This document shows positions 10,256 to 21,909 of a DNA stretch of 64,000 nucleotides, piece by piece. The stretch is taken from the NCBI RefSeq assembly GCF_030247195.1, contig NC_080670.1:36361934-36425933 (forward strand). Direction: 5' to 3'. Position numbers and translations under genes: made by a program. Under the pieces are notes generated by a model. It was not told the DNA's origin, made no database searches, and was given only the letters and a program-made list of their open reading frames with translations. The first letter of the stretch is position 1. The number at the start of each line of letters is the position of its first letter. This DNA comes from Topomyia yanbarensis (lineage: Eukaryota; Arthropoda; Insecta; Diptera; Culicidae).

Positions 10256-11510
10256 ATCGTGTTAACATTGAAACGAAAATACGAAGTGTGTACACCAAAT
10301 TCTTTTTTTGCACGGGGGATGCGCCATACATCAAATTTCGACGTTTTATGCATTTTAAAGTCATTTGGCATGCAAAATGCAAATTCGATCTTGAAATTTT
10401 CCTTTACTCCCCCCTTTGAACAAAAATTGTAAAAAAAGCAAATTTTCGTTAAATTTTTTTGGAGATTACATCAAATTTTGACGCTTTATGCATTTTGAAG
10501 TCATTTGGCATCAAAAATACCAGCTCGGTTTTGAAGTTTTCCCCCCACAAAAAGTCCAAAAAAGTTAACTTTCGTCGAAAAACTTATTGTCGAGATTGCA
10601 TCAAATCTCGACGTTTCATGCATTTTAAAGTCATTTGGCATCAAAAATGCAAATTCGATTTTGAAATCGTGTTAACATTGAAACGAAAATACGAAGTGTG
10701 TACACCAAATTCTTTTTTTGCACGGGGGATGCGCCATACATCAAATTTCGACGTTTTATGCATTTTAAAGTCATTTGGTATGAAAAATGCAAATTCGATC
10801 TTGAAATTTTCCTTTACTCCCCCCTTTGAACAAAAATCGTAAAAAAAGCAAATTTTCGTTAAATTTTTTTGGAGATTACATCAAATTTTGACGCTTTATG
10901 CATTTTGAAGTCACTTGGCATCAAAAATACCAGCTCGGTTTTGAAGTTTTCCCCCCACAAAAAGTCCAAAAAAGTTAACTTTCGTCAAAAAACTTATTGT
11001 CGAGATTGCATCAAATCTCGACGTTTCATGCATTTTAAAGTCATTTGGCATCAAAAATGCAAATTCGATTATGAAATTTTCCTTTACTCCCCCCTTTGAA
11101 CAAAAATCGTCAATTTTCGTTAAAAAATTTTTTTTCGAGGTTGCATCCAATGTTGACGCTTTATGCGCTTTATTTACTGTCTGCATCAGTAATACCAGCT
11201 CGATTTTGAAATTTTCCCCCATTTGAACAAAAAAAGTCCAAAAAAATTATCTTTCGTTAAAAAAATTTCGAGATTGCATCAAACTCGACGTTTCATGAAT
11301 TTTAAAGTCATTTGGCATCAAAAATACAAATTCGATTTTGAAATTTTCCTTTATTCCCCCCTTTGCACCAAAAACGTCAAAAAAGTAAATCTTCGCTAAC
11401 ATAATTTTTTGAGTTTACATCAAATCTTGAGGTTTATGCATTTTAAAGTCATTTGGCATTAAAAATACAAGCTCGATTTTGAAATTTACCCCGTTTGAAC
11501 AAAAAAGTCA
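10256..11510. repeat. Tandem repeat array, 130-140-bp monomers in a 410-bp higher-order unit
   Basis: The motif around TTTATGCATTTTAAAGTCAT recurs about every 130-140 bases (near 10344, 10485, 10616, 10756, 10897, 11026, 11159, 11294 and 11428). Three monomer types form a higher-order unit. GTGTTAACATTGAAACGAAA occurs near 10259 and again exactly 410 bases later, and the two 410-bp units are nearly identical. Later monomers are degenerate. The repeated peptides readable in this region are a by-product of the array. Confidence 0.9.
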
Positions 11511-13660
11511 AAAAATGTCAATATTTGATGATATCTAAAATGCACACAATCCTATAAAAACCATTGCTATTAATGATTTTCAACTACCATGACTTGAATT
11601 TTGATTAAAAACTCTTTTCCTAAAATTAAAAAATATGCGATTTTTACACATTGGCTAACCATACCCATTTGCATTGCAAATATCCTAGGTTTTGATAGCG
11701 TTTACGAGCCCAGAATCGAATATAACAACATCAGACCTAAGATCCTAGTTTGCATGGAAGATGATAAGGTGAATGTTCGCCTACACGACTTAACACCGTG
11801 CACTAAAGCAAATTGCATCATACGAACTAAGCTGAAATAGGAAAAAGTGAAACCTGTTACGGCTGACATAAGGAGAAACTCTTTACTGGCATTTCTAACG
11901 GCACTCGTATTGCGATAATGACTGTCGGATGCTAATAACCGGAGGAAGCCCAAATACATTATCAAACAACGCTGATATGCTTACCCCGGGTAGACTTTTA
12001 CATGCCAGTTCTGTAACCAGTCGCCCACTACAAGAAACAAAACCATACGTCCGAAGCAGCATGTGAAAAAAACACACAACTCTAGCAAATAACCACGTCA
12101 GACCAAACTAACAACCAGTACTGCCAATAAAGAAGCAAATTGAGCTGAAGACGGCTTTACATTCAACCTTGAGCAGCAAGAATACGGTATGCCAAAGACG
12201 ACATGGACGAGAACGATAAAGCGAGAGAAGACTGACCAAATAATTCCCAATTAGCGGCGGGTGTAATATTTCACACAGCCAAGGAAGATCCTCTCAACAC
12301 GCAGCAGCAAACTATGTCAATAAGATCCGACCGACAGGCTGAAGCTGTGGATATCTGGTATTGTCATCGATTTTTTTTCTGAGTCTAGAACGGGAACACA
12401 TAGCATAAGAGCATTAATCAAATCACCATCATTACGAAATCCTTACGAATTGCTGGTTGGTTAGACACACTTAATTCGGCTCGGTAATTTCCCAACAGCT
12501 GTGTTTTCAGTAAAGTTAGATTTGTTTGCTGGTTTTCGGCGAACTATTTTTCGAGTCTCATTTATCGAACGTCACTTTTACTGAGATCTCAGTAGAAAAC
12601 ATTGTTTGCTGAGATCTCAGCTGCTGAGTTTTCGCCAAAAGATGCAAAAAGATTCGACAGAAAAAAAAATTAAATGTGTATATCTGTATTGAAGCTTCTC
12701 GGAACATTTGCGAGAGTCACAGTAAAATATTTTAATGCTCATTTCAAATCAAAACAATCAATTTCATCCCACTGCGCAATACTTGGTGGGCTACTTCACG
12801 AGAAAAATCCACATAATACCCATTGAGGGGCTTTTCAAATACAAATCTCTTTAGGGATTGTGCCGAAATTCTCAACCAATCATTTTTAAGAGTATTTTAT
12901 TCGAAGCAGTCTAGCTTCGTTGTCCATAGTGGAGCAGCATACGCAAAGAATTTCCTAGCGTTCATCTAACTTCTGCGGATGGTCGTACGTGTGTTGAATA
13001 CTAAATTGCCGGTAATCTCGCACCGATAGAAATGCGTGAAATGCGTTGCTAGGATCGAAGTTCGTTATTATATTCGAATTTTAAATTGGAAAGGAATCAG
13101 CATCGATCTGGAGGATGAAGAGAGCTCAAATTGTTCAAGTGGGCTGAACCGAGTGATTCAAAATGGGATGGTTTATCTCAGAGCTAATTTTTGTTTCAAC
13201 TGTTCATGTCATGATAACTGTTATTGAGATATAACAAAGTTTGATTTTTTGCAGAAAACTTCATTTCAAAAAGTTCATATAAGAGATATATAGAAATGTC
13301 TTGTTTTAAGGCGTATTCCGAACTGATGATCTTCTAATAGACTCAAAATCCCCCTAGAGCGAAAACCATGTTTCGTCGATTGAGCTTTTCCTGTAAAAAC
13401 TGTTTATGGGTTCACAACGGTAAATAAAATATACAATTTTCGTAATTTTTTAATTCGAATTATTTTGAAAGCTTCAGTTTTTTTTATAGAAAGGATATGC
13501 AGTTGCTTCAAAACCAACTTTCTAAACGAGAACTAGAGAACCGAATCCCATTTACCATTTGATTCAAGTTGTCAAGATCAGAAAATGTTTGTGCGTTTGT
13601 ATGCGTGTATGTATGTAAGTGTGTGTTTTTTATATAGTAAGGTTTAAAAAGCTTCAAAAG
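11511..13660. other. Non-coding DNA with probable old MITE material
   Basis: No gene is supported. Between about 12480 and 12660 there are partly palindromic TACTGAGATCTCAGTA-like segments that look like an eroded MITE, but no clean terminal repeats can be drawn. Confidence 0.35.
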
Positions 13661-13669
13661 CCTGGTTTG

Positions 13670-14990
13670 TAGTGTATTGGTACTATGTGGGACTCACGCA
13701 TCACTTTCGTGCCTTTTTTCGACCTCTTTCTCCACGTCCCCACGGAACTACATCAACGTATTACTTCGCGGGAGGGGGGCGTGTTGTTCTTTCATTCTTT
13801 CACCTCTTTTTTCTGCTCTATCTCGGAGCCTCCCTTGGTTCAATAAATTGCTTGATTTTTGAGCTTTTTCTCGCTTCTTGTCTCCATCTATTATTGTGCT
13901 CCTGTCCCAGTGAGCCGTTTAGATGCCGATTCCACGAACCATTTTGCTCCGGTTTCCGCGAGTCATTTAACTCCCAGCCTTATCACGATCTAATCGGATA
14001 GTCCCTGGCGGTGAAATCACCCTACTCCGACTGAGAGTTCCTCGACCGAAGCATTTCTCCCGATACCGACCCCGCTTCCTTGAGTCATTTAGCTCTTAAC
14101 TTTATCGAGATCAGCTCGGATATTTTCCGGTGGTGAACTACCCTACTCCGATTGAGAGTTCCCTGGTAGCGGAATTTCTCTCGATACCGATATCTGTTTC
14201 GTAAGCCAAATAGCTCCCATTTTTGCCGCGATATGGTGGTGAATCTACCCTACTGTGAATTCCCTGGCGGTAGATTTCTTCCGATTCCGATGTTCATTTC
14301 CGTAGCCATTTAGCTCCCCGGTTCGTCCTGATTTACTCGATCTGGTCCCCGGCGGTGAACCTAGTCTATTCATAGGGCCAGCCAGTAGGTGCTGAGGTTT
14401 GTCCAACGATTCCGGGTGGAGCGTAGCTTCCGGTTCGCTGGCGCCCACCGACTGACTGTAGATTCACCCAGTCTATTCACGAGCTACCATTTAGGGTCGC
14501 TTCGGCGATTCCGATGAAGCCTGACGTCCAGTTCACTGGCGCTCCCACGACCCGAACCCAGTGCAACGTAAGTTACTACTCAACTGGTACCGGGCGGTGG
14601 ACCTAGTCTACACCGACGGAGAGTTTTCCGGTGGGGGAATTTCTCCCGGAACCCGATTTGAGGTTTCACGGCGGCTTTCTAGCCGGCAGTGCTACTTTGT
14701 AGGTCAACTTCGCCACTTTCACTGCAGCTCGGTGCGTATACTCGTAACCACAGTATCCCAGACCCTTGATCCTGGCCAACATCACACGGTAAGCATTGCC
14801 CCAGCGGTTAGCGTCTACTTCTCTCTACATTTGCTAGACTTGCCTAGTACTATCGCGCGTGTAAAAGCGGCCCTGGCCGACCGGAATATTACCATACGCT
14901 CTTCTCTGAATGCCTCAGATCTTGCTCTCTTAACGTGTCTTCTGGCTTTTGGGCAGGTAGCCCGGAGGATGCTTTAGGATCTTAAGAATA
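13670..14990. mobile_element. GC-rich degenerate repeat block, probable retroelement remnant
   Basis: This block is much richer in GC than its surroundings. From about 13990 a unit of about 130-145 bases recurs: a GAGAGTTCC-type segment, then a TTTCTCCCGATACCGAT-type segment, then a CATTTAGCTCCC-type segment (near 13960-14090, 14130-14220, 14240-14320 and, weaker, 14600-14680). The frame at 14561-14977 (138 residues) crosses the last part and matches nothing I know. The block ends at a TAAGAATATAGACTAATAATAAG-like AT stretch near 14980 that could be a 3' end. A non-LTR element UTR is plausible, but no endonuclease or reverse transcriptase motif is present. Confidence 0.4.
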
Positions 14991-15324
14991 TAGACTAATA
15001 ATAAGACCACCAACAACTTTGTCAAAGATATCATCTTTCTATTTAGTAACGTAGTTTCGTTGAAAAAAAAATGGATTTTTATAACAAATTAAAAAAAGGT
15101 TTCTTAAAATAGAAAAATACGAATACGAATGATTAGTGTTGGAATTCTAGGCCGAAGGCAACAACCCATTTTGACCGGTTGTTACATTTGCGCTGGAATT
15201 CTGATAGAAAACATTCTGACTGCGACTGACGGTTCAGCAGTGGAATCTGCTGTAGAAACGACTGAGACAGAGAGGTGTGAGAGAAGAAGTTTCAACTTTT
15301 CTCTTGGTGGAAATTAATAGGTAC

Positions 15325-15660
15325 ACGCCACCGAAAAACTACCTAAAATTGAGTACTTTTGACTCAATCTCGTGGTATCGTGCAGGAAGGTAAAATTAGG
15401 TAAACCGTGTTGAAGGTAGTTTCCATTTAACTACGGCAAAAATCATAACTCAACCTTGAGTTTAATTTACTTAAATTTAAGTTGAATTTACCTAATTTTG
15501 AGTATACCCCAAACAACTCAAAAGTACCTTACTGCACGGAAGACCTCGACTGAGTCGAATCTCTCGTTTTGTTTTTGACAACACTAATAAGTGCGAAAGC
15601 GACGCACAACTCAAAAGTACCTAAATTTAAGTTAAAAGAACTTATTCTGTGGGTTGTTTT
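15325..15660. mobile_element. Probable MITE with TAAATT/GAGTACTTTT inverted ends
   Basis: The left end carries ACCTAAAATTGAGTACTTTT. The right end carries the approximate reverse complement around CTCAAAAGTACCTAAATTTA, and an internal copy of the same motif sits at 15500-15530. No coding capacity is present. Ends are approximate. Confidence 0.45.
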
Positions 15661-18600
15661 ATTTTTGCATGTAGAATGTATGGGTGCATTCATTTTTTAA
15701 AGATTTTTTTTGGAAAAATGTAAGTATGTTAATATACTTCTACGAACTGTTTCCATGTTTCCTCCAAAAACTGAACTTTCAATATCTTTTTCATATGTTT
15801 TAATTTACGTTAGCCGTCACCGAAGCAGTGCCATCTCTTAAATATTTTCATGGAAATATTACCTAATCAAACGAATAAATAGACAAGCTTTGAAAACAAT
15901 TTAAAAAAACTGCCTTAAATTATTTAAAAAAATACTCGACCGACGAAAAATAGTTTGCTTATTTGGAAGATTGTGACTGATTGCTATTAAACAATTTTCA
16001 AATTTCTTTAAAGAAGAATTCGTTTGTATGAACTTTTGGTTGCTTGGAGTGTGCTAAAGTAGTTTGTGGGTCTTTCTTCTATAAGAATAATTATGAAATT
16101 ATTCCAAAACATTACGGGACAATCTATGTACATATATGTAATCAACTCATAACTAGTGAAGTATCGAATACGATTACATTTCCCAACGTATCAAATCACG
16201 TATATAAATAAAAATAAACATATTTAACTGCCTTTCTCTGTCTTTAAGATGGTAGTAATTCTGCCGCTATCCAATTATTCACTTTCCACTGCTGGTGTTT
16301 ATTTACGGATTTTCCGAAAATGTGGATGGTAGAAGAAAAAATAACCCTGGCACCGTACCATGTGAGGGGTGGGTGGGAGCAAATTGTGTTAACGCTGTTA
16401 GAGATTGAATTTATGACCTATCGGTACTTTTTTGTGGAACGTTTTTGTGCGCTATTCGGCTGAAGGAAATGGTGAAATACTCTTGCTTGTATTGATTTAC
16501 ACTAGGTACAGAAATTGTGCGCACAGGGAATGAAAAATCCGATGCAGGCCTAATTTTTTTGAATATGAATTCAAAGTTCATTCTTATTTCTTCTTTTGTT
16601 CTCCGTATACATGTCAAACCCCTGTCAAGGATGGCGTCTCTGTACAGCCGGCATCACTGTTATCTGTTAAATCGAAACAATTTTTTATCCAATCAATACA
16701 AGCTTTATTTGGTTACTAAGTGTCGATTTTCTGAATAATATGGCATCTAATCATCCCACAAGAAGCAAAACGTCGTGTGGAAGGCTTAAATATTGTGCAT
16801 AGCGCCAAACATAATTCTTTGTTTGGGGCTTTATAGCTATAAGCATTTATAAGAGCTGAAAACCCTTATTGCGCGAGCCACAATAATTGCATGAGAAGAG
16901 CACGTTATTGTTTATTTCTCGAGCTGCTATTGATGTACGGTTATCAAATTTTTCCAGTGTATGTTTTTTATTGGGGACTTCCGACTGGTGTTGCCTTTTC
17001 CTAGAAATTTTCAGCAGTTTTCGATACAAGCAAGGAGTGTATTTTGCCTCGGGGGTGCGTTTTACTCCATCATCCCCTATACATAATATTCAACAGGAAA
17101 ATGAAGTCATTCGTTTAGCAGGTAGTTTTTCCTGTTGAGTTACGAGTTACGTTGAAATATCGCGAGAAAAGTGTGATTTTGCATAGAAATTTATTGTCAC
17201 AACTTTGCCATTGAAGTATGTGAAGCAATGCCGCGAAAACATATGCCAGTTCATTCCGCTTAGCGCCTACAACGCCGCCTGGACCTGAGTAGCTGATGCA
17301 ACAATTTCACGGATGGAGGCAAATTCTTCACAGAAATCTCATGAATTAATTTATTCAGAGCTGGTGAGATCGTTTCATGTCATTTTTCAATGCTTGTCTT
17401 CATAAATATTTTTCTCTTTGTAAATACGTGCCAGAATCAAAAATATTTTTTATTCTAGAAGTGCGAATATATTGCAAATATCTAATTGATACGTGGATGT
17501 TTTCGTGCGGGGCTTATTGTATATGAAGGCGGCCTCAGAATGTACGTGTACGAAACCGGCATTCTTGAAATTGGTCGTTGGATACACAGTAGAGCTATCG
17601 CCTTTCATTTCCAGGGCTAAACATGTTGACATCTATCGATGAAAACATATATATCATTACATAGATGCAGACAAGTTTCTTCCATAAAAGCACTGCCGGA
17701 CAGTGGGAAATGGATTGTATACACACACATAGCTAAATAACATTTCGCCTGTAAAATTTCTTAAATTTATTTTTTTCCCTTCTAATAACTTTGAAGTCCA
17801 TTTCGAGAAAACGATATTTTTCAAAGCTGCGTGCACGATTACAAAAAAACTATAAGAGCTAAAAACTATAAAAGTAAAACAAGTTAATAGCTCTTGTGCA
17901 CATATTGAGCTAAAGATGTATTAAAAAAATCTTAATTTACAGCATAAACAATCTACATATGTTCAAAAATACGCAAAAGATCATTTGTTTCAACAAGCTT
18001 TAATATTCAAAAAATTCCTAAAGAACCACCGTTTTTATGAGCTACTGATGAGGAGACCCCCTTTAGTAGGGGTATACAAACGCCTATTCCCGCTCTATGA
18101 GGAACCGGTCACGTCCAGAAGCCTCTAATCTCTGCTATAGCACCCTAAGTCCTCAGCTTCAGTTATACCATACTAAAAAAATGACGCGCATGTACACCGT
18201 ACACTCAAACATCAGAATTGCGGTCTGCGCGAAAATTTAAGAACCCACACGAGGATGCAAATGGCCGCACGGTTATGCAATTTAATACAACATCTACGCT
18301 AGCACACACGAAAAAAACGCCCGCTCGACCAAAAAAATAACAAATAAAAGCCCTTCGTGATCATCCACGCCCAATTACGCTTGCGATCTCTCAAACGTGC
18401 CAACCCCTCGGTGCTTACGTGAATTAATAAATTTATAAAGCCGGTCTCAAACGATAACATACAAATGCTCGTTTCCACGCGATCATGAAATTTATACGTC
18501 TCTAGACGGAACTTTTCCGAAAATTCAGCTGTAAAACTCGATTTTGTAAAGTAAACTGAAAAAAAGTAAATATTTTCATTTATTAGTTTAAGTATATTAA

Positions 18601-18924
18601 TATGACCAGGGAGTATACAATCAAGGTTCGTACAATATGTGCCTTGAGACCGTATGATATCCGTCGGGAGTTTAGTTAAAAATTGATTCGCTGATTATTT
18701 TTGGAAGATCTATTATAAAGAATGGTTTATGATACACTAAATTTCTTTTCATTGTCCTTTTACCAATTAGTGTTCTTTCAAATTTCTTTTCATTCTTTTT
18801 TTTTATCAATTAGCGTTCTTTCAAATTTAATTTCTTTATCGCTCGGAAGGGTTTTTTATTATCAATGAACTATTTTACCGATACTATCTAGTGGACCAAC
18901 CCTTTTCAAACTTTCAGGCGATGA
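15661..18924. other. AT-rich DNA without a recognisable gene
   Basis: Only short overlapping frames occur and none has a recognisable domain. A CTGATGAG sequence at about 18045, followed by a small hairpin, was tested as a hammerhead ribozyme and rejected. Confidence 0.4.
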
Positions 18925-19590
18925 AAAGTAACCCATTAGTAAGCTTTTGGCATATTTATTTCACTCAACTTCGATACAATTTATTAGGTTCTGTACAACA
19001 TCTGGCGGCAGCGTCTTTTGTACGGAAACCCACTTTTTCTTAATTTCTTCCTCAGATTTGACCTCCTTGGGATGTTTTCGTAGTGACTACTTCATAATTA
19101 CCCTTCATAATTTTTCAATTGGCATTAGTTCCGGCGTGTTGGAGGGGGAGGGGATTCATGTCCTTGGGTACGAAAGTGATCCCCTTGGCTTCGTTCCACT
19201 CTAGGACAAAATTTGAATAGTGACACGAAGCTAGATCCGGCCTACCGTATTTTGCCGTTCGTCACGATTTGGAGCCTGCTGCACTTTTATACGTATGCGG
19301 TATCTTCCGATCCTTGACTCTCTGAACGAATGACTTGAACAGATTCAACTTTTTGGCCACATCCCCGATCGAAGTATTGAGATTACGCTTAAACGCATTC
19401 AATATACGCTTATGATCCTGATAACTAATAGAACATCCATTCTGACCGTATGTCTCTTTCCGTTCGATGTCTAGAGTTTGGTAGTAATGTTTAATCACTC
19501 GACTAACCGTTGACTGCACGATTCAGAGTTGTTTTCCGATGAGAGAGTTGAGAATTTTCCAAGTGCATGCGCAAAATCGATTCGCGACGT
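18925..19590 (-). pseudogene. Mariner/Tc1-type transposase, internally deleted pseudogene
   Basis: On the minus strand the N-terminal helix-turn-helix region is readable: EKQRRESILRMHLENSQLS-like sequence before 19519, then QSTVSRVIKHYYQTLDIERK and a second helix-turn-helix-like segment to 19262. Just beyond its stop, a second block (about 19260-19140) reads PDLASCHYS and FVPKDMNP, which are characteristic of mariner-family transposases around the second catalytic aspartate. An IEKLWR-type C-terminal segment follows near 19110, shifted in frame. The region carrying the first catalytic aspartate is missing between the two blocks, and several stops and frameshifts are present, so the copy is dead. 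In life the enzyme cuts and pastes its element at TA dinucleotides. Matching terminal repeats were not found by eye. Confidence 0.8.
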
Positions 19591-21446
19591 TGCTTTTCGG
19601 GTGACACTTTTTTTTTTTTCCAATTTTCGAAAACTTACGGCGATAAAAATAGAGTGTAAACAATACATTCTAAACACTTCTACCCAAAATTTTATTTGAC
19701 GTCACCAACAAAGTTGCACTGTGGATGGACAAATATGTATACAAAATAAGACACGCGTGCAGACATTCTTCACCTTATTTAACCTCATTTATCAAAAATT
19801 CCACCCGATTTAACCTCAATCTCTCACTAACACAATTGCACGTGGATAGTCCTTAGGACTATGAAAAAACACTTCCTTTGTCATGCTCGCTCCTACAAAA
19901 TTATATTTCTTACTTTTCTTTACTTTTCTTGTTCTCTTAGTTCAGGAAGCTGGTTTATTTGCAACAGTGTATCCAAGATCCCGGTAATTTTTATTTGGAA
20001 TAAATTTTAGATTCTATCTCTTCGCCCAGAACAAGAAACTCGGTTGGAATTCTAACACCATGTAAACAAGTTCGCTGAACTGTCATTTTTTGAGCATTTT
20101 TACTCATATGTCGTTTACTTGCAATGTCCCATGAGACCAAGCCGCATCACATAGCACACATTAGAAAGATTTCCCTGAAGGGGACAATATGCTTACCGAA
20201 AATTTTCTAAAATATTATTGGGGAATTTTTAATTTTCCTATAACGTTAAAATTGAACTTCAACGTTTTCGCCACCTAGACGCCAGTTTAACATAACAGAA
20301 TAAGCTTTGTTTACATTCGACGAGTTTTGTTTTGAGCCAAAAACATCCAGCCTCTTTAATCTTGATCAATACTAATGATTTTTACCCATTTTTGAGTAAA
20401 ATGTGGTTGGATTTTAGAAAACATTTGCAATATTTTTTATTCCGCGCAGCGCTTTTTCTTTACTTCTGCGGTCCCGAAGATTTGTGATATAAGGAATAAT
20501 AATAAATTTTTACTCATTTTTGAGTTATATGTTGCTGGTTGAGTGATTGAAACACATTTTACTTCAACAAACAATATTATTGGCTATCCTGAGATAAACT
20601 AGCGTTTCGTCGATTTGTTGCTATATGTGACACACATGAGTGCGAACGAAACAAAAATAAACGTCAAACCGTTTTTTCGCTTGCACTAATACAAAGTGAA
20701 CCTGCGCGTAATTCGGCGCACGGCTTGGTGGCGCATGGCTGAAATGTCACGATGTGGATTTTAGAAAAGATTCGCAATAATCAATCCTTTTGAATCGTCA
20801 ATTTGAACATAACAAATCAAAAGAAATGCGAGAAAGTGACGAACTAAAATGGCGAAGAAAGTATTCCATTTGATTGATTGAAGTTTATCTGATAGATTTC
20901 AAATGTACCATGGATTGTTGAGTCTATAATTAAGGATGTTTGAAGTAAAATAAAGGACGCTTCGTTTAATCATCGAAATTAAGGACATGTCCTTTAAAAT
21001 AAGGCGCTAAAAGCGATGCGGCGCAGCCACGTTAGGTGGTGGAATCGAAGTAAAATTGATAATGCTGGCAATATGGAAACAGGAATGAACATCCCAGATG
21101 AACATTTTGTCAACTGTTATTTCGACGAGTTTTGATTCGAGCCGTTAATAGGAGGCTGATTCAAGATGTCCTTAATTCGCTCTCAGCTCATTTGGTAACC
21201 CAACTACGGGTGATCTCTTAAGTTTATGCTTATGCTAGCTAATAACCCTCGCAACTAAGTTCGCACGCAGTGCCCGTAAGGCTGTTGTTAGAGTTTGCTA
21301 ATTGATTATAATACCGCCATCTCCAAGCAGTTCAATTACTCACACACAGTGAGAGAAGACATGCACTGTAGTTACTCTGTGTTAATATAAGCAAACCTTC
21401 TTCTTCGTTACAAAAGTAAAACTTTCGTTTCTGTATCTCTTTTCAG
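19591..21446. other. Upstream flank of the receptor gene, repeat-derived in part
   Basis: No coding region is supported. Similar sequence around TTCGACGAGTTTTG appears near 20318 and 21122, and TTTTTACTCATTTTTGAGT-like sequence appears twice (near 20378 and 20505), suggesting old duplicated repeats. The receptor's first non-coding exon and promoter may lie here or further upstream, but no core promoter could be assigned with confidence. Confidence 0.35.
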
Positions 21447-21650
21447 ACGATAAGATGACATCACCCAGTAACGCATGTCACAGCACGAAACTTCCGCGTC
21501 GTAACATAATCGTTAATATCAACCCGGACAGTGTGTATTGAAGCACCAATAAAATAGGAAAATTAAAATAAAAGCAGTTAATTATATCCAAAAATAAACC
21601 TGTCAACGTATACGATAGCCATCGTTTCCCACGTCCAGCCCCGCTAAAAC
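21447..21650 (+). other. NPFR: Probable 5' UTR part of the NPFR first coding exon
   Basis: A pyrimidine-rich acceptor (TCTGTATCTCTTTTCAG) ends at 21446, 204 bases upstream of the receptor start codon. If it is used, an upstream non-coding exon exists and this segment is the 5' UTR of the first coding exon. This is inferred from splice-site appearance only. Confidence 0.5.
21455..21541 (+). promoter_or_regulatory. Upstream ORF in the putative NPFR 5' UTR (28 codons)
   Basis: An ATG nine bases after the candidate splice acceptor opens a 28-codon frame (start MTSPSNACHS, end NPDSVY) that closes with TGA 109 bases before the receptor ATG. If the segment is transcribed, ribosomes would meet this frame first, which could damp receptor translation. 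Only the ORF itself is seen; the regulation is inference. Confidence 0.4.
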
Positions 21651-21909
21651 ATGGACATCGTACTGTCCCGGCTGAACTTCAGCCTGGACAATGTGACGCT
21701 AACTACTAGCACCATCCGGCAGGGGCTGATCGAACAGTATAGCAACAACCGCAAGGTGGACGATCCGGCCTATCACATTCTGATAGTGATGTACAGCATT
21801 CTAATCGTCTTCGGCGCTACCGGAAACAGTTTGGTGGTGATGGCGGTCGCCCGGAAGCCGCAAATGCGAACGGCACGCAACATGTTCATCGTTAATCTGG
21901 CGGTTTCGG
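21651..21909 (+). CDS. NPFR: NPFR coding exon 1 (residues 1-86 plus one base)
   Basis: The ATG at 21651 is followed by 86 codons covering the N-terminus, TM1 and the start of TM2. The donor is GG|GTAAGG at 21910. One base of the Asp87 codon (G) is left on this exon. Codon GC content is clearly higher than in the flanks, as expected for coding DNA here. Confidence 0.9.

Noticed and set aside
10459..11222. Frames with repeated FMHFKVIWH-like peptides on both strands
   Set aside because: They are translations of the tandem array, not a repeat protein.
18040..18110. Hammerhead ribozyme-like CTGATGAG followed by a C/G-rich hairpin
   Set aside because: The conserved GAAA after stem II is absent (ACAAAC is present) and no stem III or cleavage triplet could be drawn.
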